Shown: positions 8,752 through 16,023 of the stretch, in pieces
How the letters are laid out: every line of letters begins with the position of its first letter
Position numbering within the stretch: the stretch's first letter is position 1
DNA from: Polaromonas sp047303325
GTDB lineage: Bacteria; Pseudomonadota; Gammaproteobacteria; Burkholderiales; Burkholderiaceae_C
DNA length: 64,000 bases
Assembly: GCF_047303325.1 (NCBI RefSeq)
Contig: NZ_JBKBEX010000005.1
Coordinates: 124,001-188,000, forward strand
Reading direction: 5' to 3'
Made by a program: the position numbers and the translations under genes
The notes under the pieces: generated by a model
What the model saw: the letters and a program-made list of their open reading frames with translations, nothing else
What the model was told of the DNA's origin: nothing
The model's database searches: none

Positions 8752-9729
8752 ATGGAAATCTTCGACTACGACAACATCCTGCTGCTGCCGCGCAAATGCC
8801 GCGTGGAAAGCCGTTCCGAATGCGACGCCAGCACGACCCTGGGCGGGCGCAGCTTCCGCATCCCGGTGGTGCCGGCCAATATGAAAACGGTGGTCAACGA
8901 GGAGATCTGCGCCTGGATGGCGAAGAACGGCTACTTCTACGTGATGCACCGCTTCGACCTGGACAACGTCCAGTTCGTGAAAGACATGAAGGCGCGCGGC
9001 GCCTATGCGTCCATCTCGCTGGGCGTGAAAAAACCCGACTACGACACGGTGGACCGCCTGGCCGCCGAGGGCCTGGTACCCGAATACATCACCATAGACA
9101 TCGCGCACGGCCATGCCGACACGGTGCAGAAGATGATCGCCTACCTCAAGCAGAAGCTGCCGGCCTCCTTTGTGATCGCCGGCAACGTCGGCACGCCCGA
9201 AGCCGTGATAGACCTCGAAAACTGGGGCGCCGACGCGACCAAGGTCGGCATAGGACCGGGCAAGGTCTGCATCACCAAGATGAAAACCGGCTTCGGCACC
9301 GGCGGCTGGCAGCTGTCGGCGCTCAAGTGGTGCGCCCGCGTGGCGACCAAGCCCATCATTGCCGACGGCGGCATACGCGAGCACGGCGACATCGCCAAGT
9401 CGGTGCGCTTTGGCGCGACCATGGTGATGATCGGCTCCATGCTCGCGGGCCTGGAAGAAAGCCCGGGCAAGACCGTCGAGGTCGACGGCAAGCTATTCAA
9501 GGAGTACTACGGCAGCGCCTCGGACTTCAACAAGGGCGAGTACAAGCACGTCGAGGGCAAGCGCATCCTGGAGCCGGTCAAGGGCACGCTGGCCGACACG
9601 CTGCGCGAGATGGAGGAAGACATCCAGAGCTCCATCAGCTATGCCGGCGGCACCAGGCTGCTGGACATCCGCAAGGTCAACTACGTCACGCTGGGCGGCG
9701 ACAACGCGGGTGAGCACTTGCTGATGTAA
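8752..9729 (+). CDS. guaC: GMP reductase
   Basis: A 325-residue NADPH-dependent GMP reductase that deaminates GMP to IMP in purine salvage. It has the IMPDH/GMPR (beta/alpha)8 barrel without a CBS insert. The sequence starts MEIFDYDNILLLP, the active-site loop GIGPGKVCIT (166-175) carries catalytic Cys173, and GGIREHGDIAKS and GSMLAGLEESPG are the phosphate-binding segments. The frame is open further upstream to 8635, but that stretch overlaps the terminator hairpin. The ATG at 8752, with AAGGAGC 10 bases ahead, gives the usual family N-terminus. It converges on the hydrolase gene with 8 bases between stops. Confidence 0.95.
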   Translation: MEIFDYDNILLLPRKCRVESRSECDASTTLGGRSFRIPVVPANMKTVVNEEICAWMAKNGYFYVMHRFDLDNVQFVKDMKARGAYASISLGVKKPDYDTVDRLAAEGLVPEYITIDIAHGHADTVQKMIAYLKQKLPASFVIAGNVGTPEAVIDLENWGADATKVGIGPGKVCITKMKTGFGTGGWQLSALKWCARVATKPIIADGGIREHGDIAKSVRFGATMVMIGSMLAGLEESPGKTVEVDGKLFKEYYGSASDFNKGEYKHVEGKRILEPVKGTLADTLREMEEDIQSSISYAGGTRLLDIRKVNYVTLGGDNAGEHLLM

Positions 9730-9737
9730 GGGCCTGC

Positions 9738-10631
9738 CTACGCAGGCTTGGCGGAAAGCCCCAGCAAGTCCAGCGCCAGGCCGTGCAGGCGGTGGTCCGT
9801 TTCAGCCAATGCATCCAGCGCGCTGAAGTGATTGCGGCGCAGATGCGATTCGCACACCGGCACGATGCGTTCGCCCCAGGCCTGCTGGATCAGCAGGTTC
9901 TGGCGCAGGAACTCGGCGCTTTCGTCAGCCCCCGCCACGCTGTAGAGCGTGCCGCGGCGTGGTGCCGGCAGCAGCGCCGGGCTGGCCTTGGCGACCTGCT
10001 CGGGCGTGAGCTTGAGCGAGTCTTTCACGAAGGGCGCGTGGCGCATGGGCTCCAGGTCGTAAAGGCCTGAAATCGACAGCGCATTCTTCACCAGGTCCGC
10101 CGGCAGGTCGCCGGCATAGGCCTTCCAGTCGCACAGCAGCAGCATGGCCGCCAGGTGTCCGCCGGCCGAGTGCCCGGCCACCGTGATGCGGCTGGGGTCG
10201 CCGCCGTAGCGGGCGATATGGCGCCAGGTCCAGGCCAGGGCCTTGACCATCTGCATCGTGATCTCGGGAATCGTCACCGCGGGGCACAGGGCGTAGTTGG
10301 GCACCACCACACAGGCGCCGGCCTCGGTGAAGGGCGGCACGATGAAGGAGTGGTCGGACTTGTCCAGGGCCCGCCAGTAGCCGCCGTGGATGAACACCAG
10401 CACCGGCGCACCCTTGCCCGGCTTGGCGCCGTGGATGCCAAAGCCGCCGGCCGGAAACACGTCCAGCATTTCACCCGCATGGTTGCTGTAGGGCACATCG
10501 ACCTGGCAGGGCAGGCGCTTGCGCACGGCCTGCGAGTCGGCGGCCCAGCGCGCGAAGTAGGCCGGATGCTCGGGCACCAGCGCGCGGTTGTTGTACATGC
10601 GGTCCAGCCAGGCGGGATCGAAAGGGTTCAT
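9738..10631 (-). CDS. Alpha/beta hydrolase (kynurenine-formamidase-like)
   Basis: A 297-residue cytoplasmic alpha/beta hydrolase. It has the oxyanion motif FIHGGYWR near 90, the nucleophile elbow VAGHSAGGH near 160 and a C-terminal His in RRNHFSAL. The start MNPFDPAWLDRMYNNRALVPEH resembles carboxylesterases related to KynB/arylformamidase. ATG 10631 is chosen because AGGAG precedes it; the frame continues upstream but that stretch has no family similarity. It is divergent from the GntR regulator with a 135-base gap, so it probably belongs to the same regulon as the PhyH cluster. The substrate is unknown; an amide or ester product of that pathway is a guess. Confidence 0.85.
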   Translation of the reverse strand: MNPFDPAWLDRMYNNRALVPEHPAYFARWAADSQAVRKRLPCQVDVPYSNHAGEMLDVFPAGGFGIHGAKPGKGAPVLVFIHGGYWRALDKSDHSFIVPPFTEAGACVVVPNYALCPAVTIPEITMQMVKALAWTWRHIARYGGDPSRITVAGHSAGGHLAAMLLLCDWKAYAGDLPADLVKNALSISGLYDLEPMRHAPFVKDSLKLTPEQVAKASPALLPAPRRGTLYSVAGADESAEFLRQNLLIQQAWGERIVPVCESHLRRNHFSALDALAETDHRLHGLALDLLGLSAKPA

Positions 10632-10746
10632 TGTTGTTCTCCTGAGAAATGGCAAAGCAGCCAGTGGCCGCCATCTTGGCACAGCCGGGCCCATAGGCCA
10701 CCGAATACGGGTAAACCCGGAATGACGCCATTCCACGTAAGCGTAT

Positions 10747-10758
10747 TCTGTATACAGA
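10747..10758. promoter_or_regulatory. Palindromic candidate operator of the GntR regulator
   Basis: TCTGTATACAGA is a perfect 12-base palindrome whose axis is 14 bases before the GntR start codon, in the divergent promoter region. FCD-type GntR proteins bind short palindromes with GT..AC half-sites, so self-regulation is plausible. Confidence 0.5.
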
Positions 10759-10766
10759 GTACAAAT

Positions 10767-11453
10767 ATGCCATCCCAGCTGATCAAAATCGAATCCACCC
10801 CCGACCTGGTCGACCAGGTCTACCGCAACCTGCTGGACGCCATCAGCGAAGGCTCACTGGCGCCGGGCGCGCGCATCACGCAGGAAGAAATCGCCGCGCA
10901 GCTCGCGGTTTCACGCCAGCCGGTGCTGCAGGCCTTGCGCCTGCTGAAAAAAGACGGCTTTGTGCTGGACGCCCCCGGCCGCGGCGTGCTGGTCGCGCCG
11001 CTGGACGTGGCCTCGCTGGTGCAGATTTACCAGGTGCGCAGCGCACTCGATGCGCTGGCCGCCCGGCTGGCCGCGCAAGCGCATGCCCAGCTGGCCCCGC
11101 AACTGATCAGCCAGGGCCGCGAAGCCGCGCGCGGCAGCGACGTCAAAGCCATGATGGCGGCCGACGCGCGCTTTCATGCGGCGATTTATGAAGCCTCGGG
11201 CAACCCGCTGATCGCCCAGAGCGCGCAACTGCACTGGCACCACATACGCCGCGCCATGGGCGCGGTGCTGCAGCTGTCAACCATGCGCGAATCGATCTGG
11301 GACGAACATGAAGCAATCGCCCGAGCCATCGCCGCCGGCGACGCCAACAAGGCCGAGACGCTGATACGCGAGCACGGCGAGGAAGCCGGCCACAACCTGG
11401 CCAGGCTGCTGTCCAGCGCCCTGGCCCAGCCGGCCGCATCCACCGCCCCCTGA
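10767..11453 (+). CDS. GntR-family (FCD) transcriptional regulator
   Basis: A 228-residue regulator. An N-terminal winged helix (about 10-75) carries ISEGSLAPGARITQEEIAAQLAVS and QPVLQALRLLKKDGFV. An all-helical FCD ligand domain (about 85-215) includes DARFHAAIYEASGNPLIA and DEHEAIARAIAAGD, whose Asp/His residues usually hold a metal and an organic acid. The ATG at 10767 gives a standard-length family member; only a weak AGAG precedes it. It probably senses the substrate of the downstream PhyH, SAF-dehydrogenase and HIBADH-like genes and of the divergent hydrolase. Confidence 0.88.
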   Translation: MPSQLIKIESTPDLVDQVYRNLLDAISEGSLAPGARITQEEIAAQLAVSRQPVLQALRLLKKDGFVLDAPGRGVLVAPLDVASLVQIYQVRSALDALAARLAAQAHAQLAPQLISQGREAARGSDVKAMMAADARFHAAIYEASGNPLIAQSAQLHWHHIRRAMGAVLQLSTMRESIWDEHEAIARAIAAGDANKAETLIREHGEEAGHNLARLLSSALAQPAASTAP

Positions 11454-11485
11454 AGCGCACGAACAACTACCGAAGGAGACACGCG

Positions 11486-12367
11486 ATGAGACTGAGCCCT
11501 GAACAACTCGCCCAATTCGACCGCGAGGGCTACCTGTTTTTCCCTGGCCTGTTCACGCCGGAAGAAACCCGCGTGCTCAACGACGCGGTACCCGAGCTTT
11601 ACGAGCGGCGCGAGGGCTACAACGTCCGCGAAAAAGGCAAGGACGCGGTGCGCACCAACTTCGCGGCCCATATGTACAGCGAGCCCTTTGCGCGCCTGGC
11701 GCGGCACCCTCGCATGATCGAGCCGGTGGAAGACCTGCTGGGCGAGCAGCTCTATATGCACCAGTTCAAGATCAACGGCAAGATGGCTTTTGAAGGCGAC
11801 GTCTGGCAGTGGCACCAGGACTACGGCACCTGGCTCAACGACGATATGATGCCGACCGAGCGCGCGATGAACGTGGCGATCTTCCTGGACGAAGTGACCG
11901 AGCACAACGGCCCGCTGATGTTCATCCCCGGCAGCCACAAAAAAGGCGTGGTCGATGCGAAGCACGACCTGACCACCACCAGCTACCCGCTGTGGACAGT
12001 GGACAACGAGCTGATACGCCAGCTGGTGCAGCGCGCCGGTGGCAAGCAGGGCGGCATCGTCAGCCCCAAGGGCCCGGCCGGCTCGATGATCTTGTTCCAC
12101 TCCTGCCTGGTGCATGCGTCAGGCAGCAACCTCTCGCCCTTTAACCGGGTCAGCGTCTACCTGAGCCTGTGCGCGGTGAGCAACCACATCCGCCGCTACA
12201 AACGCCCCGAGTACATCGCGCACCGCGACTTCACACCCATCAGTTGCCTGCCCGACGATTGCCTGCTGAAAGACTACCCGGTGGATTTGCCGTGGAAAGA
12301 CGGCGTGCCGGCTTCGGCGCTGCAGACCTCGATGGAAGAAATCGCGCCCGAACGCAAAGCGGCATGA
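11486..12367 (+). CDS. Phytanoyl-CoA dioxygenase (PhyH) family protein
   Basis: A 293-residue Fe(II)/2-oxoglutarate dioxygenase of the PhyH/ectoine-hydroxylase type. The iron triad is readable: His110 and Asp112 in WHQDYGTW, and distal His210 in CLVHASGSN. Arg221 (FNRVSVY) is placed to bind 2-oxoglutarate. These enzymes hydroxylate small molecules or CoA esters in the cytoplasm; the substrate here cannot be told. A GGAG site precedes the ATG. It lies 32 bases after the GntR gene and 4 bases before the dehydrogenase gene, so an operon is very likely. Confidence 0.88.
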   Translation: MRLSPEQLAQFDREGYLFFPGLFTPEETRVLNDAVPELYERREGYNVREKGKDAVRTNFAAHMYSEPFARLARHPRMIEPVEDLLGEQLYMHQFKINGKMAFEGDVWQWHQDYGTWLNDDMMPTERAMNVAIFLDEVTEHNGPLMFIPGSHKKGVVDAKHDLTTTSYPLWTVDNELIRQLVQRAGGKQGGIVSPKGPAGSMILFHSCLVHASGSNLSPFNRVSVYLSLCAVSNHIRRYKRPEYIAHRDFTPISCLPDDCLLKDYPVDLPWKDGVPASALQTSMEEIAPERKAA

Positions 12368-12371
12368 GGCC

Positions 12372-13730
12372 ATGAACCTTTACAGCAAACTCCAGCAACG
12401 CGCGGCTGACGGCAAACCGGTGCGCATAGGCCTGATAGGCGCGGGCAAGTTCGGCTCCATGTACCTCGCGCAAATCCCACGCACGCCGGGCGTGCGCCTG
12501 GTGGCGATTGCCGACCTGTCGCCCGATGCGGCGCGCACCAACCTCGCCCGCGTGGGCTGGAAACCCGAGATGGCACAGGCCGCCTCGGCGCAGGCGGCGA
12601 TCAAGGCCGGCACGACCTGGATCACCGACGACTGGCAGGCGGTGGTCACACATCCGCAGATCGACATCATTGTGGAATGCACCGGCAACCCGATTGCCGC
12701 GGTGGAGCATTGCCTGCAGGCTTTCGCGCACGGCAAGCATGTGGTCAACGTCACGGTGGAAGCCGACGCTTTTTGCGGCCCGCTGCTGGCGCGCAAGGCG
12801 GCGGATGCCGGTGTGGTGTATTCGCTGGCTTTCGGCGACCAGCCGGCATTGATTTGCGACCTGGTGGACTGGGCGCGCACCTGCGGCTTCCCGGTGGTTG
12901 CGGCAGGCCGCGGCCACAAATGGCTGCCGCACTTTTGCGAATCCACGCCCGAGACGGTGTGGGGCAATTACGGCCTCACGCCCGAGCAGGCCGCGCGCGG
13001 CGGGCTTAACCCGAAGATGTTCAACAGCTTTCTGGACGGCTCCAAGCCTTCCATCGAATCCACCGCCGTGGCCAATGCCACAGGCCTCACGGTGCCCAGC
13101 AACGGCCTGCTCTACCCGCCGGCCAGCGTGGAAGACATTCCCTACGTGACACGCCCCATCAGCGAAGGCGGCGTGCTGGAGCGCAAGGGCATGGTGGAAG
13201 TCATCTCTTCGCTGGAGGCCAACGGCCGCAAGATTCCCTACGACATCCGCATGGGCGTCTGGGTCACGGTGGAGGCCGAGACCGACTACATCAAGAACTG
13301 CTTTGAGGAATACAACGCGCACACCGACCCCAGCGGGCGCTACTTCACGCTGTACAAACGCTGGCACCTGATAGGCCTGGAGGTCGGCGTCTCGGTCGCC
13401 AGCGTAGCGCTGCGCGGCGAGCCGACCGGCGTGGCGACCTGCTGGAACGCCGATGTGGTGGCCACGGCCAAGCGCGACCTGCAGCCCGGCGACATGCTGG
13501 ACGGCGAAGGCGGCTATACCGTCTGGGGCAAGCTGCTGCCGGCCGATACCTCCATGAAGATGGGCGGCCTGCCCTTGGGCCTGGCGCACCAGGTCAAGAT
13601 GGTGCGCGCGGTCAAAAAGGGCCAGAGCCTGAGCTGGGGCGATGTGGCCATGGACACCTCCACGCCCGCGTTCAAAGTGCGGCAGGAAATGGAAGCCATG
13701 TTCGCGCCTGCCCTGAAAAAAGCCGCGTAA
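12372..13730 (+). CDS. SAF-domain NAD(P)-dependent oxidoreductase (homoserine-dehydrogenase-like)
   Basis: A 452-residue protein of the homoserine-dehydrogenase-like COG4091 type. A Rossmann fold with GLIGAGKFGS (20-29) and DIIVECTGNP (about 96-105) is followed by a middle catalytic region. A C-terminal SAF (antifreeze-like) domain from about residue 355 contains GDMLDGEGGYTVWGKLLPA. Members often sit in sugar-acid or branched-polyol catabolic clusters, but the reaction is family-dependent. It follows the PhyH gene by 4 bases. Calling it a true homoserine dehydrogenase would be wrong, because the SAF domain replaces the ACT region and the context is not threonine synthesis. Confidence 0.82.
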   Translation: MNLYSKLQQRAADGKPVRIGLIGAGKFGSMYLAQIPRTPGVRLVAIADLSPDAARTNLARVGWKPEMAQAASAQAAIKAGTTWITDDWQAVVTHPQIDIIVECTGNPIAAVEHCLQAFAHGKHVVNVTVEADAFCGPLLARKAADAGVVYSLAFGDQPALICDLVDWARTCGFPVVAAGRGHKWLPHFCESTPETVWGNYGLTPEQAARGGLNPKMFNSFLDGSKPSIESTAVANATGLTVPSNGLLYPPASVEDIPYVTRPISEGGVLERKGMVEVISSLEANGRKIPYDIRMGVWVTVEAETDYIKNCFEEYNAHTDPSGRYFTLYKRWHLIGLEVGVSVASVALRGEPTGVATCWNADVVATAKRDLQPGDMLDGEGGYTVWGKLLPADTSMKMGGLPLGLAHQVKMVRAVKKGQSLSWGDVAMDTSTPAFKVRQEMEAMFAPALKKAA

Positions 13731-13822
13731 AAATACATCTGGAAACGCTGCCTAGAAAGCTCGCTGACAGCCTTCTCGCGCGGCCGGCCTCATGATGGCT
13801 GAAAGCCATTGTGAGGACACGA

Positions 13823-14719
13823 ATGACCACCGCCAGCGACACGCCCCTTCCCCGCATTGCCTTCCTGGGCACGGGCATCATGGGGCTTCCCATGGCCGGG
13901 CGGCTTTGCGCAGCCGGCTGCGCGCCGCAGGTATGGAACCGCACGCCGGCCACGGCCGGGCCGCTGGCCGCGCTCGGTGCGTCGGTCCATGCCCGCGCCG
14001 CCGCTGCGGTGGCGAACGCCGACATCGTCATCAGCATGCTCGAAAACGGCCCGGTGGTCGAAGAGGTGTTGTTCGCGCAAGGCGTGGCCGCCGCGATGAA
14101 GCCGGGGGCCCTGTTTCTCGACATGGCGTCCATCCAGCCGCGCGAAGCGCGCGACCATGCGGCGCGCCTGGGCGCGCTGGGCATTTCGCACCTCGATGCG
14201 CCCGTGTCGGGCGGCCCCGGCGGTGCGGAAACCGGCACACTGGCCATCATGGCCGGCGGCAAGGCGGAAGATTTCGCCAGGGCCTTGCCGGTGCTCAGTC
14301 ACTTCGGCCGCGCAACCCACGTGGGCCCGCACGGCAGCGGCCAGCTCACCAAGCTGGCCAACCAGATGATTGTGGGCATCACGATAGGCGCGGTGGCCGA
14401 AGCGCTGCTGTTCACCTCGCGCGGCGGGGCCGACATGGCCAAGGTCAAGGAAGCCATCACCGGCGGCTTTGCCGGCAGCCGCGTGCTGCAAGTGCACGGC
14501 CAGCGCATGCTGGAGCGCGACTTCGCGCCGCGCGCGCGCATGGACATCCAGCTCAAGGACATGCGCAACGCGTTGGCGACCGCACAGGAGATCGGTTTTG
14601 AGGCGCCCATCACGGCGCTGTTCGAGCGGCTTTATGCCGAGGGCGTGGAAAACGGCCTGACGGACCTGGACCAGTCGGCGCTGTTTGTCGAACTGGCCAG
14701 CCGCAACGGCATGAGCTGA
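13823..14719 (+). CDS. 3-hydroxyisobutyrate-dehydrogenase-family oxidoreductase
   Basis: A 298-residue beta-hydroxyacid dehydrogenase with an NAD-binding GTGIMGLPMA (16-25), the substrate motif DAPVSGGPGGAETGTL and the catalytic-lysine helix GQLTKLANQM. It oxidises a 2- or 3-hydroxy acid such as 3-hydroxyisobutyrate, tartronate semialdehyde (reverse) or glycerate-like acids. An in-frame GTG at 13811 exists, but the ATG at 13823 has GAGGAC 6 bases ahead. A 92-base gap separates it from the SAF gene, so it could be the last gene of the GntR operon. It converges on the proline dehydrogenase gene with 5 bases between. Confidence 0.87.
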   Translation: MTTASDTPLPRIAFLGTGIMGLPMAGRLCAAGCAPQVWNRTPATAGPLAALGASVHARAAAAVANADIVISMLENGPVVEEVLFAQGVAAAMKPGALFLDMASIQPREARDHAARLGALGISHLDAPVSGGPGGAETGTLAIMAGGKAEDFARALPVLSHFGRATHVGPHGSGQLTKLANQMIVGITIGAVAEALLFTSRGGADMAKVKEAITGGFAGSRVLQVHGQRMLERDFAPRARMDIQLKDMRNALATAQEIGFEAPITALFERLYAEGVENGLTDLDQSALFVELASRNGMS

Positions 14720-14724
14720 ATTCC

Positions 14725-15636
14725 TCAGCGGGTCAACAGAGCGCGCAACAGGTAGCCAGCTATGCGGGGATTTTCCTTGATACGCCGCATGCTGTAGCCA
14801 TACCAGTCCTTGCCGTAGGGCACGTAAATGCGGACGGCGTATCCCTCTTTGAGCAGCCGATCACGCAGGCTTTCGTGCACGCCCAGCAGCATCTGGAACT
14901 CAAACGCCGTCGGGGGCACCTGCCGGTGGCGCGCCAGTGCGGTCACCTCGTCGACGAGTTCTTCGTCATGCGTCGCGACGCCAACAAAGGTGCCACCGTC
15001 GAAGCAAGACGCGACATGCCGCAGAAAGTGCGGATTGATCGCGCGCCGGTCGCGCCAGGCATTCTTCACAAGATGTTCGCGATCCTCGACATAAATTCCT
15101 TTGCAGATACGCAGGTTTTCATGCGCACCGAGCAAGGAAGCGATGTCCGCGTCGGTGCGCTTGAGGTAGGCCTGCAACACGAGTCCGGCATTGCCGTATC
15201 CGCGGCTCTTCAAGCGCAGCAGCAGATCGATTTCACGCTGCGTGCAGCTCGCATCCTCCATATCCATGCGCACAAAGATTGAATAAGCCTTGGCGGCATC
15301 AAGCAGGCACTCGAACTTGCGCTCGCAGTGCGCTTCATCGAGCAACAGGCCAAGTGCAGTGGGCTTCACCGAGATATTGGCGCGCAAGCCCTCACGCGCA
15401 ATCGCTTCGAGCACGTTGAGGTATTCACGGGTCGTAGCGTCGGCTTGAGGCAGTGATTCGGTGGTTTCACCAAGGACGTCGACCGTCGCGGCAAAGCCGG
15501 CGGCATTGAGCGCGGCAACGCGCTCAATTGCATCAGCCACAGTGTCACCGGCGATATAACGGCGTGAGATTTTACGAACCAGCGCGCGCGGCGCCAGGGC
15601 AACGGCCGAAGCCATCAAGGTATTGAACAGGGACAT
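14725..15636 (-). CDS. Proline dehydrogenase family protein
   Basis: A 303-residue monofunctional proline dehydrogenase (FAD, (beta/alpha)8 barrel), which oxidises L-proline to pyrroline-5-carboxylate. Family landmarks: SVKPTALGL near 110, RMDMED near 150, RICKGIYVED near 195, ATHDEELV near 235, FEFQMLLGVHE near 255 and the C-terminal YGKDWYGYSMRRIKENP. ATG 15636 gives the normal N-terminus; the frame is open to 15756, but that stretch has no family similarity. No P5C dehydrogenase is adjacent, so if active it works with an enzyme encoded elsewhere. Confidence 0.88.
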   Translation of the reverse strand: MSLFNTLMASAVALAPRALVRKISRRYIAGDTVADAIERVAALNAAGFAATVDVLGETTESLPQADATTREYLNVLEAIAREGLRANISVKPTALGLLLDEAHCERKFECLLDAAKAYSIFVRMDMEDASCTQREIDLLLRLKSRGYGNAGLVLQAYLKRTDADIASLLGAHENLRICKGIYVEDREHLVKNAWRDRRAINPHFLRHVASCFDGGTFVGVATHDEELVDEVTALARHRQVPPTAFEFQMLLGVHESLRDRLLKEGYAVRIYVPYGKDWYGYSMRRIKENPRIAGYLLRALLTR

Positions 15637-15960
15637 GACAGTTTCCAAAGAAATGAAATGGACAAGACCGCGGGCACGACGTGTATCGTCGTCAATCGAA
15701 AGGGCGGTCGTGATCGAGCACACCGGCCGGGAAGCTATCCAGCGGGATGCGGGCAATACTTCTGCGGTACGTCAGGACAAATGCCCGGGCGCAGGCAGAA
15801 GCAAGATTTCAGTTCTTTGAAAGAGGGGGCCAGGCGGCTGCGTACATGTCTATGCTTTTTGGAGGGGCACCGGACTGCCGGCACCGCCATCGCATCATAG
15901 CGTCTGGGCGGTCGCACTTGCCGGCCCGGGCGCGGCCCGGGTACGCGACGCGGAAAAGAG
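15637..15960. other. Intergenic region without recognised gene
   Basis: About 320 bases upstream of the proline dehydrogenase gene. The promoter of that gene must lie here, but no convincing -35/-10 pair was seen. CGAC and GTCG half-sites flank position 15685, and CCCGGG occurs twice near 15930. Short open frames on the plus strand show no ribosome site or family similarity. Confidence 0.5.
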
Positions 15961-15997
15961 AAAGCCGCTGCGGACAATGCCTGCAGCGGCTTTTTTT
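15961..15997. terminator. Bidirectional intrinsic terminator after the DEAD-box gene
   Basis: AAAGCCGCTGC (15961-15971) pairs perfectly with 15983-15993 around an 11-base loop, followed by a T run on the plus strand. On the minus strand it lies 27 bases past the helicase stop and ends in CTCTTTT, so it should stop helicase transcription. Confidence 0.85.
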
Positions 15998-16023
15998 GTT
16001 TGCCGTAGTAACGACGCTAAAGA

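Noticed and set aside
9732..9747. A GCCTGC/GCAGGC hairpin between guaC and the hydrolase as a terminator
   Set aside because: The stem is only 6 bp and lacks a T run; it may assist termination of the converging genes but cannot be supported as such.
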